A program made the position numbers and the translations under genes. Of a stretch of 53,034 bases of DNA, positions 15,221 through 24,315 are shown one piece after another (position 1 is the first letter of the stretch; the number at the start of each line of letters is the position of its first letter). Origin of the DNA: Frankia sp. R82 (GTDB lineage: Bacteria > Actinomycetota > Actinomycetes > Frankiales > Frankiaceae). The DNA lies in the NCBI RefSeq assembly GCF_023716925.1, contig NZ_JAMQQG010000001.1, forward strand, positions 127,887 through 180,920, given 5' to 3'. The notes under the pieces are model-generated. The model did no database searches. It had not been told where the DNA came from and was given only the letters and a program-made list of their open reading frames with translations.

Positions 15221-16447
15221 ATGACCAGCTCCGACCCGGCCACGGGCGCCTTAAGGCTTTTCGACGCCGACAACCACTACTGGGAGACGAGTGACGCCTT
15301 CACGCGTTTCCGTGACCCGAAGTTCGCCGATCGCGGCGTCCAGATCAGGGAAATCGACGGTGTGGCCCGCTATGTCGTCGACGGCGTACAGACCGAGTGG
15401 CTGCCCGGCCCGGCCGACGTGCACCCACGTCCCCTGCCGGGCGCGTTCCTGGACTACTTCCAGGGCGGCACCAGCCGGGACGTCTTCCTGTCCGGATTCA
15501 CCGAGAAGGCGGCGGACCATCCGGACTGGTTCGAGCGGGACGCCCGGCTGAAGGTGATGGACACCCAGGGTGTCGACGCCACCTGGGTGTTCCCGTCCCA
15601 GGGGGTGGTGCTCGAGCCGCTGCTGCACACCGACACCGAGGCGGCGGTCGAGTGCTACCGCGCCTTCAACCGCTGGATCGACGACCAGTGGGGCTTCGCC
15701 TATCAGGACCGTATCTTCGGCGTACCTTTCATCACCCTGTGCGATCCGGACGAAGCCGCGCGGGAACTGCGCTGGTGTGCCGAGCACGGTGCCCGGGTGG
15801 TGAACATCCGGCACGGGGCTGCCGTCACCCGGGACGGTAACCGGTCGCCGGCCGACCCGATCTTCGACCGTTTCTGGGGTCTGGCCGCGGAAGCCGGCAT
15901 CGTGGTCGCCAGCCACGACGGCAGCGACGAGACCTATACCCCGTTGAACCAGGTGATGGACGACGTCTGGGGCGAGGCGCACATGGCCGGGATCGCGCCG
16001 GGTGACACCAACCGGCTCGGCCAGTCCTCGACCTTCGCTGGGCTCACCAAACACCGGACGGTGCACGACTTCGCCTATGTGCTCGTCGCCCACCGGCTGT
16101 TCGAGCGGTTCCCGAAACTGAAGTTCGCCTACATCGAGAACGGCTGTGCCTGGGTGCCGTCGCTGCTGCTCGCGCTCGACTACCTGGGTCACGGCGGCGG
16201 TTTCAGCACCAACCCGCGCGACCAGTTCATCGAGCACTGCTGGGTCGCTCCCTTCGTCGAGGAGGACGTCCGCGAACTCGCCCGGCATCTGCCGGTGGAA
16301 CGCATTCTCTTCGGCTCCGACTGGCCTCACGGCGAGGGATTCCCCGCGCCCGGCGACTTCCTTGCCAACGTCGCCGACTTCAGCGCCGCCGAACAGCAGC
16401 GCATCATGTATGACAACGCGCGGGAACTCACCTTCCCGACAGGCTGA
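15221..16447 (+). CDS. amidohydrolase 2-family (COG2159, ACMSD-like) protein
   Basis: 408 residues. It opens with LFDADNHYWE, the DxxxH-like metal start of this branch, and ends with GSDWPHGEG, whose Asp and His are typical. A central HDG at VASHDGSDETY supplies another ligand. Members decarboxylate or hydrolyse aromatic and alicyclic acids and occur often in actinobacterial catabolic clusters; the activity here is unknown. A GGGAGA motif precedes the ATG. It is probably co-transcribed with the upstream amidohydrolase and ends at a hairpin before a convergent TetR gene. Confidence 0.85.
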   Translation: MTSSDPATGALRLFDADNHYWETSDAFTRFRDPKFADRGVQIREIDGVARYVVDGVQTEWLPGPADVHPRPLPGAFLDYFQGGTSRDVFLSGFTEKAADHPDWFERDARLKVMDTQGVDATWVFPSQGVVLEPLLHTDTEAAVECYRAFNRWIDDQWGFAYQDRIFGVPFITLCDPDEAARELRWCAEHGARVVNIRHGAAVTRDGNRSPADPIFDRFWGLAAEAGIVVASHDGSDETYTPLNQVMDDVWGEAHMAGIAPGDTNRLGQSSTFAGLTKHRTVHDFAYVLVAHRLFERFPKLKFAYIENGCAWVPSLLLALDYLGHGGGFSTNPRDQFIEHCWVAPFVEEDVRELARHLPVERILFGSDWPHGEGFPAPGDFLANVADFSAAEQQRIMYDNARELTFPTG

Positions 16448-16513
16448 CGCGGGTCCCACGAACCAGCGATCCCCGCGGTCCGGTGCTTCCGGTGGGCCGA
16501 TGCACCACGCGAG

Positions 16514-16548
16514 GGCAGGCGTGTCTCCCAGTGGGTGGCACGCCTGTC
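16514..16548. terminator. hairpin between convergent genes
   Basis: CAGGCGTG (16516-16523) pairs with CACGCCTG (16539-16546), and one or two further base pairs extend the stem outward. There is no long T tract, as usual in high-GC actinomycetes. It lies between the amidohydrolase stop and the TetR stop and could serve both. Confidence 0.5.
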
Positions 16549-16561
16549 GTTGTTCACCTGA

Positions 16562-17200
16562 TCAGCGGTCGCTCCCGCCGCTCCCGGCGCCCCTGTCGTC
16601 CTGGCCGGTGACGAGGGCGCGCACCACATAGTGGTCGAGGAACTCGCGTTTGGCGGCGTCCGTGCGCTGCGTCCACGGCGGGGACAGCAGCAGCAGCCCC
16701 ACCGTGTTCAGCCACCGGCTCGTCTCCCGCAGGTCGAGGTCGGCGCGCAGCTGTCCGGCCGCCTGCCAGCGGGCCAGCAGGGGATGCAGGTGCTCGTGGT
16801 AGGCGTCCACGACAAGCTCCGACTGCACCTCGATCGAGGTGACGATCCAGCGGCTGTCCGGCGCGAACAACTCCTCGTTGAACGGGTTTCCCGGCACCAG
16901 ACCGTTGAAGTACATGAGCATGTCGCTGATGGACCGGCCGGCATCGTCCGGATGCTCCAACATGTCGATGACGCGTCGCATGGCCGCGTCAATCCGTTCG
17001 AGGAGCACGGCCAGGATCAGCTCGTCGCGCGACCCGAAGTAGCGGTAGACCGTCGACCGCACGACGGCGGCCTCCCGGGCCACCTCGTCGACCGTCAACC
17101 GGACGACCCCTCGGGCGAGCAGGCAGCGGCCAGCCGCCGCCACCAGCCGCCGCCGCGCCTCGTCGTCATCCACCAGCGCGGTGTCACTGCCCCACCGCAC
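16562..17200 (-). CDS. TetR/AcrR-family transcriptional regulator
   Basis: 212 residues from GTG 17200; another GTG at 17173 (VDDDEARRR) is possible. The HTH lies at about 20-65: LVAAAGRCLLARGVVRLTVDEVAREAAVVRSTVYRYFGSRDELI. A helical C-terminal domain follows. It is 206 bp downstream of the LLM/SDR/SnoaL operon and in the same direction, so it may regulate that operon or the convergent amidohydrolases. Confidence 0.87.
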   Translation of the reverse strand: MRWGSDTALVDDDEARRRLVAAAGRCLLARGVVRLTVDEVAREAAVVRSTVYRYFGSRDELILAVLLERIDAAMRRVIDMLEHPDDAGRSISDMLMYFNGLVPGNPFNEELFAPDSRWIVTSIEVQSELVVDAYHEHLHPLLARWQAAGQLRADLDLRETSRWLNTVGLLLLSPPWTQRTDAAKREFLDHYVVRALVTGQDDRGAGSGGSDR

Positions 17201-17406
17201 CCGGCCACCCGAACCGGCCACGCCGGAAACCCAGCCCTTCCGGCCATGCGGCGCCGCCCGGTGGACACTCCACCCGGTACTCCACGCCTGCCTCGGACGA
17301 GGGTACCGCCCGCTTCCGACCCGGCAACGAGGGTTTGCAGTGGCCGTCCGGCTCCGCCTGTTCCGGCCCGGTTCGGGCGGCGGGGCGGACGACCACTGTC
17401 CCGCTG

Positions 17407-18279
17407 CTAGCTCGGCGGGTAAATGGCCGCGAGTGCTTCGAGCTGGTCGATGAAGTGCTCCGGGGAGTCGTGGACGAACCACGTCGAGGCGACCGTCGTG
17501 CCCACCTCGGCGAGCGCGGCGAGCTCCTCAAGGGCCCGGTCCGGATCCCTGATCGGGTCCAGCGGACGGGCCGGCGGCAGCAGGACCTCGAACCCCGGGG
17601 GCAGTTCCTCCTGCTCGAGCCACTCCTTGGCCTGCGCGAGTTTGAGGCCGAAGGGGCACCAGGCATCGGCCAGGGCGATCGCGCGCCGCAGCGACCGCCG
17701 GGTGCGCCCACCGATCCACAGCGGCACCTTGTCCTGCACGGCGCAGGGGTCGATCTTCAGCCCACCGAACGAGTAGAACTCGCCCTCGTAGCTGGGGACG
17801 GGCTGGGACAGCGACGCCCGCAGCGCCCGCAGCGCGTCGTCGGCGCGGGCTCCGCGGTCCTCGAACGGCACGTCGAGCAGGTCGAACTCGGCCTTGAGGG
17901 TGCCGACCCCCAGGCCGAGAATGAGCCGGCCGTTGCTGACCACGTCGAGGGTTCCGTACCGCTTCGCGATCTCCAGCGGATGGTGGTAGCCGAGGACCAG
18001 CACCATCGTCGCCAGCCGGATCCGGCTGGTGCGGGCGGCGATGTACCCGAGCGTCGCGAGTGGGTCGTAGTAGCGCCCGCCGCGGCGCACAGCCTCGTCC
18101 GCCGGGACGCCGACGTGCTCGCTGCAGCTGAGGTGGTGATAGCCCAGCCGGTCACCGACCTCGGCGATCCGGGCCACGTCCTCGATCGTGCCGGTCTGCT
18201 CCCAGGGTGAGCTGACGCCCGGGAGCGTGGTGACGACCGGGGTCGGAATGGACAGTCGCAGTGCCGTGGGCGCGCTCAT
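17407..18279 (-). CDS. LLM-class (probably F420-dependent) oxidoreductase
   Basis: 290 residues with the luciferase-like TIM barrel: the start PTPVVTTLPGVSSPWE, SEHVGVP, the strand RLATMVLVLGYHHPLEIAKRYGTLDVVSNGRLILGLGVG, and WIGGRTRRSLRRAIALADAW. The GRLILGLGVG pattern is usual for the F420-using branch in actinobacteria. The ATG at 18279 overlaps the SDR stop (ATGA). It is the third gene of an operon with SnoaL-like and SDR genes; substrate unknown. Confidence 0.87.
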   Translation of the reverse strand: MSAPTALRLSIPTPVVTTLPGVSSPWEQTGTIEDVARIAEVGDRLGYHHLSCSEHVGVPADEAVRRGGRYYDPLATLGYIAARTSRIRLATMVLVLGYHHPLEIAKRYGTLDVVSNGRLILGLGVGTLKAEFDLLDVPFEDRGARADDALRALRASLSQPVPSYEGEFYSFGGLKIDPCAVQDKVPLWIGGRTRRSLRRAIALADAWCPFGLKLAQAKEWLEQEELPPGFEVLLPPARPLDPIRDPDRALEELAALAEVGTTVASTWFVHDSPEHFIDQLEALAAIYPPS

Positions 18280-19061
18280 CCGACGAAGACGCTGCCGGCG
18301 TCCACCGGAATGGACTGACCGGTGATCGTGCGGGCCTCGTCGCTGGCGAGGAACAGCGCCAGGTTGGCGACGTCCGTCGTCGAGGAGATGTCCCGCAGGG
18401 CGGTGCTCGCCAGGGTCTGGGCGCGGCGCTCCTCATAGGAGATGCCCTGCTCGCCCGCGATGCGCCGAACCCAGTTGCGGTAGAGGTCGGTGTCGATGCC
18501 GCCGGGCACCACGCAGTTGCAGCGGATGCCGTACTCGCCGACCTCGTTCGCCACGGACTTGGTGAGCGCGCGCAGCGCACTCTTGGCAGTCACGTAGTGC
18601 GACTTGCGTGGCATCGCCAGGTAACTGGCGGTGGAGGAGAAGTTGAGGATGACGCCGGAACGGCGCTCCAACATCGACTGCTTCAGCACCTCGCGGGTGC
18701 ACAGCATCGCCGCGGTGACGTCGATGGCGATGGTGGAGTTCCAGTTCTCCAGGGTCTGGTCCCAGATGAAGGTGTCCTTGCCGGGCGCGGCCGCGTTGTT
18801 ACACATGATGTCGACCTGGCCGAACTCCTTCACCGCCCGGGCGACCATCGCGATGACCTCGTCCTCCTGGGTCACGTCGGTCCGGATGCCGATGGCGTTC
18901 GGACCGCAGGCCGCCGCCGCCTCCAGCACGAGTTCCTCGCGCCGGGCGCTGATCAGGACCTTCGCTCCCTGCTCGACGAACAGCTTCGCCATATCCGGCC
19001 CGAGGCCGGTGCTGGCACCCGTGATGATCGCGACCTTGCCGGCCAGGCGTCCCCCGGTCAT
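18276..19061 (-). CDS. short-chain dehydrogenase/reductase
   Basis: 261 residues, classical SDR: TGASTGLG cofactor loop (14-21), NNAA near 87-90, catalytic Ser in FSSTASYL, YVTAK active-site Tyr/Lys, and PGGIDTD after the catalytic site. An Arg-rich stretch ISARREE after the second strand suggests NADP(H). It overlaps both neighbours by ATGA, so three genes are translated as a coupled operon. Substrate unknown; the context suggests a hydroxyl/keto step of a catabolic route. Confidence 0.92.
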   Translation of the reverse strand: MTGGRLAGKVAIITGASTGLGPDMAKLFVEQGAKVLISARREELVLEAAAACGPNAIGIRTDVTQEDEVIAMVARAVKEFGQVDIMCNNAAAPGKDTFIWDQTLENWNSTIAIDVTAAMLCTREVLKQSMLERRSGVILNFSSTASYLAMPRKSHYVTAKSALRALTKSVANEVGEYGIRCNCVVPGGIDTDLYRNWVRRIAGEQGISYEERRAQTLASTALRDISSTTDVANLALFLASDEARTITGQSIPVDAGSVFVG

Positions 19062-19570
19062 CGGGCGTCCGCCCCGCGGGTGTCCTTCAGGGTTGCGCCG
19101 AACAGTTCACGGCCGGCGGCGGTGTCGTCGAGCAGGCGGTTCGTCCGGCGTGTCACCCCCCAGGAGCCGTCGGCGCGCCCCAGGTCCCAACGCACGGCGC
19201 TGACCCGCCACAGGTAGAACGCGTCGTTCTCGGCGTCCCGCCGCATGATCAACGAGTAGGTGATCGCGACTGCCGTGTCACCGTCGATCTGGATGAGGGG
19301 CGGCCCGGCGAAGTGGGCGACGCCCGCCTTGGTCAGGCCCTGGTGCGCGTCGGTGAGCAGCATGGCCTCGACCCCGGCCCGGCCCACGTGCGGGTCGCCG
19401 TTGGCGTCCCAGTCGTAGAGGCCGTCCTCCTGCCACACCGAGGCGGCCAGCGCGGCCATCCCGGCGTCGGCGGCGGGGCCGTAGGACAGGATCAGTCGCC
19501 TGATCTCGAGTTCGTCCTCGACGGCCCGCAACCGGGCCTCGAGGGCAGGCAGATCGCCTGCTGCAACCAT
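19058..19570 (-). CDS. SnoaL-like/NTF2-fold protein
   Basis: 170 residues from ATG 19570, which has AAGGAG upstream at good spacing. The N-terminus LEARLRAVEDELEIRRLILSYGPAADAG and YDWDANGDPHVGRAGVEAML match the SnoaL_4 (bile-acid dehydratase/dioxygenase-beta-like) pattern. It is the first gene of the SnoaL-SDR-LLM operon; its stop overlaps the SDR start (ATGA). It may be a dehydratase or isomerase acting with the SDR, by family analogy only. Confidence 0.83.
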   Translation of the reverse strand: MVAAGDLPALEARLRAVEDELEIRRLILSYGPAADAGMAALAASVWQEDGLYDWDANGDPHVGRAGVEAMLLTDAHQGLTKAGVAHFAGPPLIQIDGDTAVAITYSLIMRRDAENDAFYLWRVSAVRWDLGRADGSWGVTRRTNRLLDDTAAGRELFGATLKDTRGADAR

Positions 19571-19749
19571 GAGAATCTCCTTAGCGCCTGCACGGGGCAG
19601 GGAAAATCGTGGCTTGCGTCTGATTTGTCGTTTTTTCGCCCCACGCATGGGGGAAGATCGGACACCCTTGCCCGACTGTCCGATCCTCGGTCATGATGCC
19701 CCTGACCCAGCGCCCGTGTCAGGCGGTCGCGTGCCGCGGAGGGGGAACG

Positions 19750-20475
19750 ATGATCAAAGTCAGGTCCACGATCTTCAGTCTGACTGGACAGGAACCGGCG
19801 CAAACCGACTACCTGCGGTGGCACCTGCTTGACCACATGCCGGAGCAGTACCAGCTGCCAGGCATCGTGTACGCGCTGCGCTACATCGCCGACGGCGACT
19901 ACCCGAGCGCACGCATCGCCGGAAACGGACCTTTGGCAAATATCGGCAACATCGTCAATTACTTCGTCGGTGAACCGGTCGAACAAACCCACCAGGAGTT
20001 TCTCGAACTCGGCCTGCGCCTCGCCGAGATCGGCCGGTTCCCCGAACACCGGCCGTCCCTGGGCCTGCGCTCGCTGGCCCTGCTGCGCTGGTACGCGGCA
20101 CCGGCTGCGCTGGTGTCCGCCGAGGTGGTCCCGATGCGACCGCATCGCGGAATCGTGCTGATCCTCGAGGAGCCGACCCAGGAGGACGTCTCCCCGTGGC
20201 TGAAGTGGCTGCACACGGATCACTACCCGGAGGTCCTCAAGGTGCCGGGCGTGGCCGGCGCATGGGTGTACGGCTCGACCGGTCACTGGAATCTCAACCC
20301 CAACTTCCTCGGCGAACCGCTGTACGCCAGCGTCATCTACCTGGACCAGGACCCGCTGGAGACACTCAAGGCGCTGACGCCGCTGCTCGAGCAGCGGTGG
20401 GCGTCCAGGCAGGTGCGACCGCTGTTCGCCGGGCCCCTGCGCACCCCGATCCGGTGGGACGCCTGGCCGGAGTGA
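19750..20475 (+). CDS. duplicated dimeric alpha-beta-barrel (EthD-like) protein
   Basis: 241 residues from ATG 19750, with GGAGGGGGAA upstream. Two similar halves are visible: YLRWHLLDHMPEQYQLPGI near residue 23 and WLKWLHTDHYPEVLKVPGV near 153. Each has W(x)3-4 DHxPE and PG(I/V), as in EthD/ABM ferredoxin-like domains. A fused pair would form one barrel within a chain. I do not know a function; EthD-like domains accompany oxygenases and isomerases. It is divergent from the SnoaL-SDR-LLM operon with a 180-bp shared control region and may belong to the same pathway. Confidence 0.75.
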   Translation: MIKVRSTIFSLTGQEPAQTDYLRWHLLDHMPEQYQLPGIVYALRYIADGDYPSARIAGNGPLANIGNIVNYFVGEPVEQTHQEFLELGLRLAEIGRFPEHRPSLGLRSLALLRWYAAPAALVSAEVVPMRPHRGIVLILEEPTQEDVSPWLKWLHTDHYPEVLKVPGVAGAWVYGSTGHWNLNPNFLGEPLYASVIYLDQDPLETLKALTPLLEQRWASRQVRPLFAGPLRTPIRWDAWPE

Positions 20476-20543
20476 CACCGCGCCGGGCTGGTGTCGGTCG
20501 GGCAGGGCGGGTGACGTTCGCTCATCCCCTGGGGTGAGCGGCG

Positions 20544-20982
20544 GTGGCCCTGGCGCAGGTGCGGGACGAACGCCGCTTCGCCGTCGAGACCCGGGCCCTT
20601 CCTGCCCTGGCCCGGGCTCGGGCCCGACTGGCGCCGACCGATGACGCCGAGGCGCACTCCGCGGCGGCCGTCCACGAACCCGCCGCCGCACGCTGGCCGT
20701 TCGATCACGCGCTGGCGCGCCTCGACCACGCCGAATGGCTTCGCTGGCAGCGCCGGGTATCGCGGCCGCCCCGCACCAGCTGACCCATCAGCAGTGGGAG
20801 ATCACGAAACTGACGACGGAAGGACTCAGCAACCCGGAGATAGCGGACCAGCTGTTCCTGTCACCGCGGACGGTCGCCTCCCACCTGTATCAGCTTTTCC
20901 CCAAGCTCGGCGTCCGCAGCCGGGCCCGGTTGCGAGACGTGTTCGCCATCAATGCCCACGAAAACCCGCCGGCGCCGCGCCG
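20544..20982 (+). pseudogene. LuxR-family (LAL-type) regulator, remnant
   Basis: The frame from GTG 20544 codes ARLAPTDDAEAHSAAAV and PFDHALARLDHAEWLRWQRR, the end of the TPR-like region of large LuxR regulators, and stops at 20783. In the next frame, from about 20755, follows the HTH: HQLTHQQWEITKLTTEG, LSNPEIADQLFLSPRTVASH and LYQLFPKLGVRSRARLRDV. A deletion with frame change has removed the segment that normally links them, and the ATPase part (700+ residues) is absent upstream, where an in-frame TGA stands at 20535. The HTH frame stays open to 21124. Confidence 0.8.
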
Positions 20983-21356
20983 TCAGTCGACCGTGGCGAC
21001 CCCGTACGGATTGTCGATCGAGAGCAGCCAACCGCCATCGGGCTGCTTTTCGAAGACGTCCGTCGACGTCCCCGCGAAATCGATGCCCGAGCCCTCCTCG
21101 CCTTTGGGTGTCCAGCTCGAGTAGTGCAGCGCGGTCATGTCCGCCGGCAGAATCTGGCGAGCCGTCACGGTGAGGCGGGCGCGGAAACCGATGGATCCCT
21201 CGAGCACCGTCCTGGCCCCCTCCTGGCCGGGACGGTCCCGGGCTGCGCCACCCGGGTCGGATTCGGCGAGTAGCAGGCCAGCGCAGCGGCCACGTCGCCC
21301 GCGTCGCGGGCCGCGACCAGCGCGACGATGGCCTCCAGCGGGGTGGCGAAACTCAT
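20983..21356 (-). pseudogene. SnoaL-like (ketosteroid-isomerase-like) protein, frameshifted
   Basis: The start SFATPLEAIVALVAARDAGDVAAALACY and RVAQPGT are in one frame; the rest, RTVLEGSIGFRARLTVTARQ and GWLLSIDNPYGV, is in another. The switch occurs around 21216-21235, near a run of five G on the coding strand, so one base is gained or lost. Apart from this the protein (about 124 residues) looks complete. Start ATG 21356 overlaps the hydrolase stop (ATGA). A sequencing error in the run is a real alternative to true decay. Confidence 0.75.
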
Positions 21357-22060
21357 GCCTGCAGCGCCTGCTTGATGAACGCGGCCACCTTCGCCGGCTG
21401 AGCGATGAAGGCCGCGTGGGAGCCCACAATGGTCTCTGTCGTCGCACCGGCGCGCTTGGCCATGAACTGCTCGGTCTCCGGTGAGATCGCATTATCCTCG
21501 GCGGAGATCAGGTACCACGACGGGATGGTCTTCCACCCCTGCGAGCCGGCAGGCTCCGTGTAGGCGGCAGCGCTCAGGTGGCGCTGGGTGGCCTCCAGCA
21601 CGGCTGACCGCTCCTCGGTCAGGTCGGCGGAGAAGGTCACGTGGAAGTCCTTCGCGATGTAGGCGTCCGGGCCACCGGGAGCGCCGACCGCGTCGTAGCT
21701 CGTGAAGGCGATGTTCGATCCGAGCAGCGTCGGCGGGAACGGCTCCTGCACCGATGCGAGGCTCTCGCCTTCCTCAAGCGCAAAAGCAGCCAGGAAAACC
21801 AGAGCGGTGACGTTGTCCAGACTCGCCGCGGCCTGCGAAATGACGGCGCCTCCGTAGGAGTGCCCCACCAGGACGACCGGGCCCTCGATCGCCGAGACGT
21901 AGGCCCGGATCGACGCCGCGTCCCCGCTCAGCGTGCGCAGCGGATTCGCCGGGGCGAAAACCCGGTATCCGTCGGATGTCAGCTCGGTAATGATCCCGGC
22001 AAACCCGGAAGCGTCCGCAAACGCTCCGTGAACCAGGACGACCGTCGGCGCACCAGCCAT
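21353..22060 (-). CDS. alpha/beta hydrolase
   Basis: 235 residues. TVVLVHGAFADAS gives the oxyanion region, VVLVGHSYGGAVI the nucleophile elbow (Ser about 68), and GSHAAFIAQP the catalytic His near the end, with the acid likely in ISAEDNAIS. This salicylate-esterase/EstC-like branch is common in actinomycetes; substrate unknown. It is divergent from the DUF1330 gene and coupled to the frameshifted SnoaL gene behind it. Confidence 0.9.
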   Translation of the reverse strand: MAGAPTVVLVHGAFADASGFAGIITELTSDGYRVFAPANPLRTLSGDAASIRAYVSAIEGPVVLVGHSYGGAVISQAAASLDNVTALVFLAAFALEEGESLASVQEPFPPTLLGSNIAFTSYDAVGAPGGPDAYIAKDFHVTFSADLTEERSAVLEATQRHLSAAAYTEPAGSQGWKTIPSWYLISAEDNAISPETEQFMAKRAGATTETIVGSHAAFIAQPAKVAAFIKQALQA

Positions 22061-22243
22061 GTCCGATACCCCTGAATCCTTGATCTGTTGTGCACCGCTC
22101 GGACCGAACGGCCGTGGCCAAGCACAGAGGCTGGGGCGCCCGGCGTCAAGGGGTCGACCGAAAATGCAGTCGCCATACTGAGGCCAGATCGGTGCCGGAT
22201 GGCTACGCTCGGATCACCTTCCGCCTGCTTCCACGGAGGACGG

Positions 22244-22652
22244 ATGAAGACCTACCTGGTCTCCCAGGTCGAAGTGATCGACAACGAGGTGTGGCAGCGC
22301 TATCGCGCCCTGGCCGCGCCCGCGATCAAGAAGTTCGGCGGCCGATACCTGGTTCGGGGCGCGTCCCCCGAGCTCGTCGAGGGCGACGACTGGGCACCCC
22401 CCCGCAGCCGACAGACAGCAGATCGTCATCGTCGAGTTCCCGAACAGCCAGGCCGCTCATGACTGGCACGCCTCCCCCGAGTACGCCCAGGCCCTCATGT
22501 ACCGCAAGCAGGGCGCCCGCCGCCGCCTGCTGTTCGCCGACGGCATCGACGAGTCTGCCGGAGGCGCTCGGCCTCGTCAGGGTGCTGCGGCGGTACTGAC
22601 CCGCCCGGTCCGGACCGCCTGCACCAGCGCGGCGTGGTCGGCCTCGTTCTGA
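22244..22652 (+). pseudogene. DUF1330-family protein, frameshifted at a C7 run
   Basis: ATG 22244 follows GGAGGACGG. The first frame MKTYLVSQVEVIDNEVWQRY ... GGRYLVRG and ELVEGDDWAPP is typical of DUF1330. After a run of seven C (22397-22403) the family sequence continues one frame over: IVIVEFPNSQAAHDWHASPEY and ALMYRKQGARRRLLFADGID. One extra base in the run explains the break. The restored frame has lost its usual stop after the domain and runs to 22652 into the convergent DUF2252 gene. Decay, slippage-type phase variation or a sequencing error are all possible. Confidence 0.75.
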
Positions 22653-24040
22653 TCGGCGTAGGCCTCCGCGAACCGCGCGATCGCGTGGTCGAACGCCTCG
22701 CCGGTGCCGAGGTAGGCCGCGATCGCGATGCGGTCGCCCGACCGGGCGTGGGCCCGGGCGAGGGTGCCGGCACACAGGCGCCCGAACAGCGTCATGCCAT
22801 GCGGGACCATGTCCTCCGCCACCGCAACGCCCTTCCAGTCCTGCAACTGCCGGACGTAGAAGTCGCGTCGCTGCCCGTCGAGGCCGTCCACGCGCTGCCA
22901 GCCGAGCAGGATGTCGGTGGTCGCCTGCATGAGTCGCTGTCCGGCGACCACCCGTTCGCCCTGGTTGTCGTACGTGCTCCCGGGCAGGTGATCGGCGAGG
23001 ACGGACGTCCCGGCCTCCTTGAGCTGCAGCAGGAGCGGATCACCGTCGTCGCGGCCGAGCAGCAGGACGACCCAGCAGCGGGTGCCCACGCTGCCGACGC
23101 CGACGACCTTGCGCGCCACGTCGACGAGCCGGTACTGGGCGAGCAACGAGCGCCGATCGGCCGACAGGGTGCTGGCATACCGATCGACGATGGAGCCGAG
23201 CCATCCCGTCAGCAGCTCCTGCTCGGCCCCGGCGAGCAGCTCGTGGACCGGCACGAGCAGCGGCGGGTCGCTCGCGAAGCGCCGCTGGCCGTCCGCCACC
23301 TCGGTCAGCCTGGCGAACGCCCGCAGCCGGTCACGCGACCGGGCCCGCGTCGTCGCCCGCGACAGGCGTTTCGACGTCCGCCCGCCCAGAACGTCCGCGA
23401 AACGCGTGGTCAGCTCGTCGACGTCGACGTGCGTGTACCAGACGTCGAGGTTGGTCATCGCCGCGAACCGATGCATCCACGTGCGGTATGCCCCGACCGC
23501 CGCGGTGACGATCCGGCGTCGTTCGGACGGAGTGAAGCCGTTGGCCCGCCCGGCGATGACCAGGCTGGCCGCGAGTCGTTTCACGTCCCACTCCCACGGG
23601 CCGGGAAGGGTCTCGTCGAAGTCGTTGATGTCGAACACCAGGCGCCGTTCGGGGGACGCGAGCAGCCGGAAGTTCAGCAGGTGCGCATCGCCGCAGAGCT
23701 GGACGTCGATGCCCGACGTCGGCGTCCCGGCGAGATCCGCCGCCATGATCGCGGCGGCGCCCCGGTAGAACCGGAACGGCGACTCGAGCATGCGCTGGTA
23801 GCGCAGGGGGACAAGCTCGGGCACACGGGTCCTCGACTGCCGGTCGATCACATCGATCGGGTCGGCCCGGTCCGGTGCCGGCTCGTACTCCGCATGGGCC
23901 CGCCGTGGGGCCCGGGCCCGCGCTTCCTTTCCCCGGGCCGCGCGCTCGGCCGGTGTCGGCAGGGTCCGGTCCGGCGCTGTCCTGACGGGCCGTCGCGACT
24001 GGGAAGCGCGCGCGACGGAAGGCGTGCCAACAATGGTCAT
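22577..24040 (-). CDS. DUF2252 family protein
   Basis: 487 residues from ATG 24040, with GAGAGG upstream. Family signature: RVPELVPLRYQRMLESPFRFYRGAA, then VQLCGDAHLLNFRLLASPERRLVFDINDFDETLPGPWEWDVKRLA, a kinase-like (HGD-like CGDAH...D) core. Later segments YRLVDVARKVVGVGSVGTRCWVVLL and LQLKEAGTSVL are also conserved. The fold is protein-kinase-like and the function is unknown. A basic, disordered N-terminus covers about 60 residues. Confidence 0.92.
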   Translation of the reverse strand: MTIVGTPSVARASQSRRPVRTAPDRTLPTPAERAARGKEARARAPRRAHAEYEPAPDRADPIDVIDRQSRTRVPELVPLRYQRMLESPFRFYRGAAAIMAADLAGTPTSGIDVQLCGDAHLLNFRLLASPERRLVFDINDFDETLPGPWEWDVKRLAASLVIAGRANGFTPSERRRIVTAAVGAYRTWMHRFAAMTNLDVWYTHVDVDELTTRFADVLGGRTSKRLSRATTRARSRDRLRAFARLTEVADGQRRFASDPPLLVPVHELLAGAEQELLTGWLGSIVDRYASTLSADRRSLLAQYRLVDVARKVVGVGSVGTRCWVVLLLGRDDGDPLLLQLKEAGTSVLADHLPGSTYDNQGERVVAGQRLMQATTDILLGWQRVDGLDGQRRDFYVRQLQDWKGVAVAEDMVPHGMTLFGRLCAGTLARAHARSGDRIAIAAYLGTGEAFDHAIARFAEAYADQNEADHAALVQAVRTGRVSTAAAP

Positions 24041-24166
24041 AACCGACCTCTCATGGGCCTGCGAGAGGGCCCGTTCACGTTCCACGAGAATCGGGAACGG
24101 GTATCTCCTGTCAGCCTTACCGCCACCGTGCCCCGCAGCGGAACGCGCTAACCGGGCTGGATCCAG

Positions 24167-24214
24167 CATCGGGGTGAATGAACCGTCATACATCGGGGTG
24201 AATGAACCGTCATG
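24167..24214. repeat. 24-bp tandem duplication upstream of DUF2252 gene
   Basis: Two adjacent 24-bp copies, 24167-24190 and 24191-24214, differ at the last base. They lie in the 275-bp divergent gap between the DUF2252 gene and the K+ channel gene, about 130 bp from the DUF2252 start and 100 bp from the channel start. They could affect promoter spacing for either gene. Confidence 0.92.
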
Positions 24215-24315
24215 TGTTGTGTCCTGTCGTTTCGCCAATACCGGCGACCTCTTCCTCCCCACACTGATCATTCTTGTCGCGGTAGCGCCGTCCACCGCAG
24301 GGCGCAGTCCACTCC

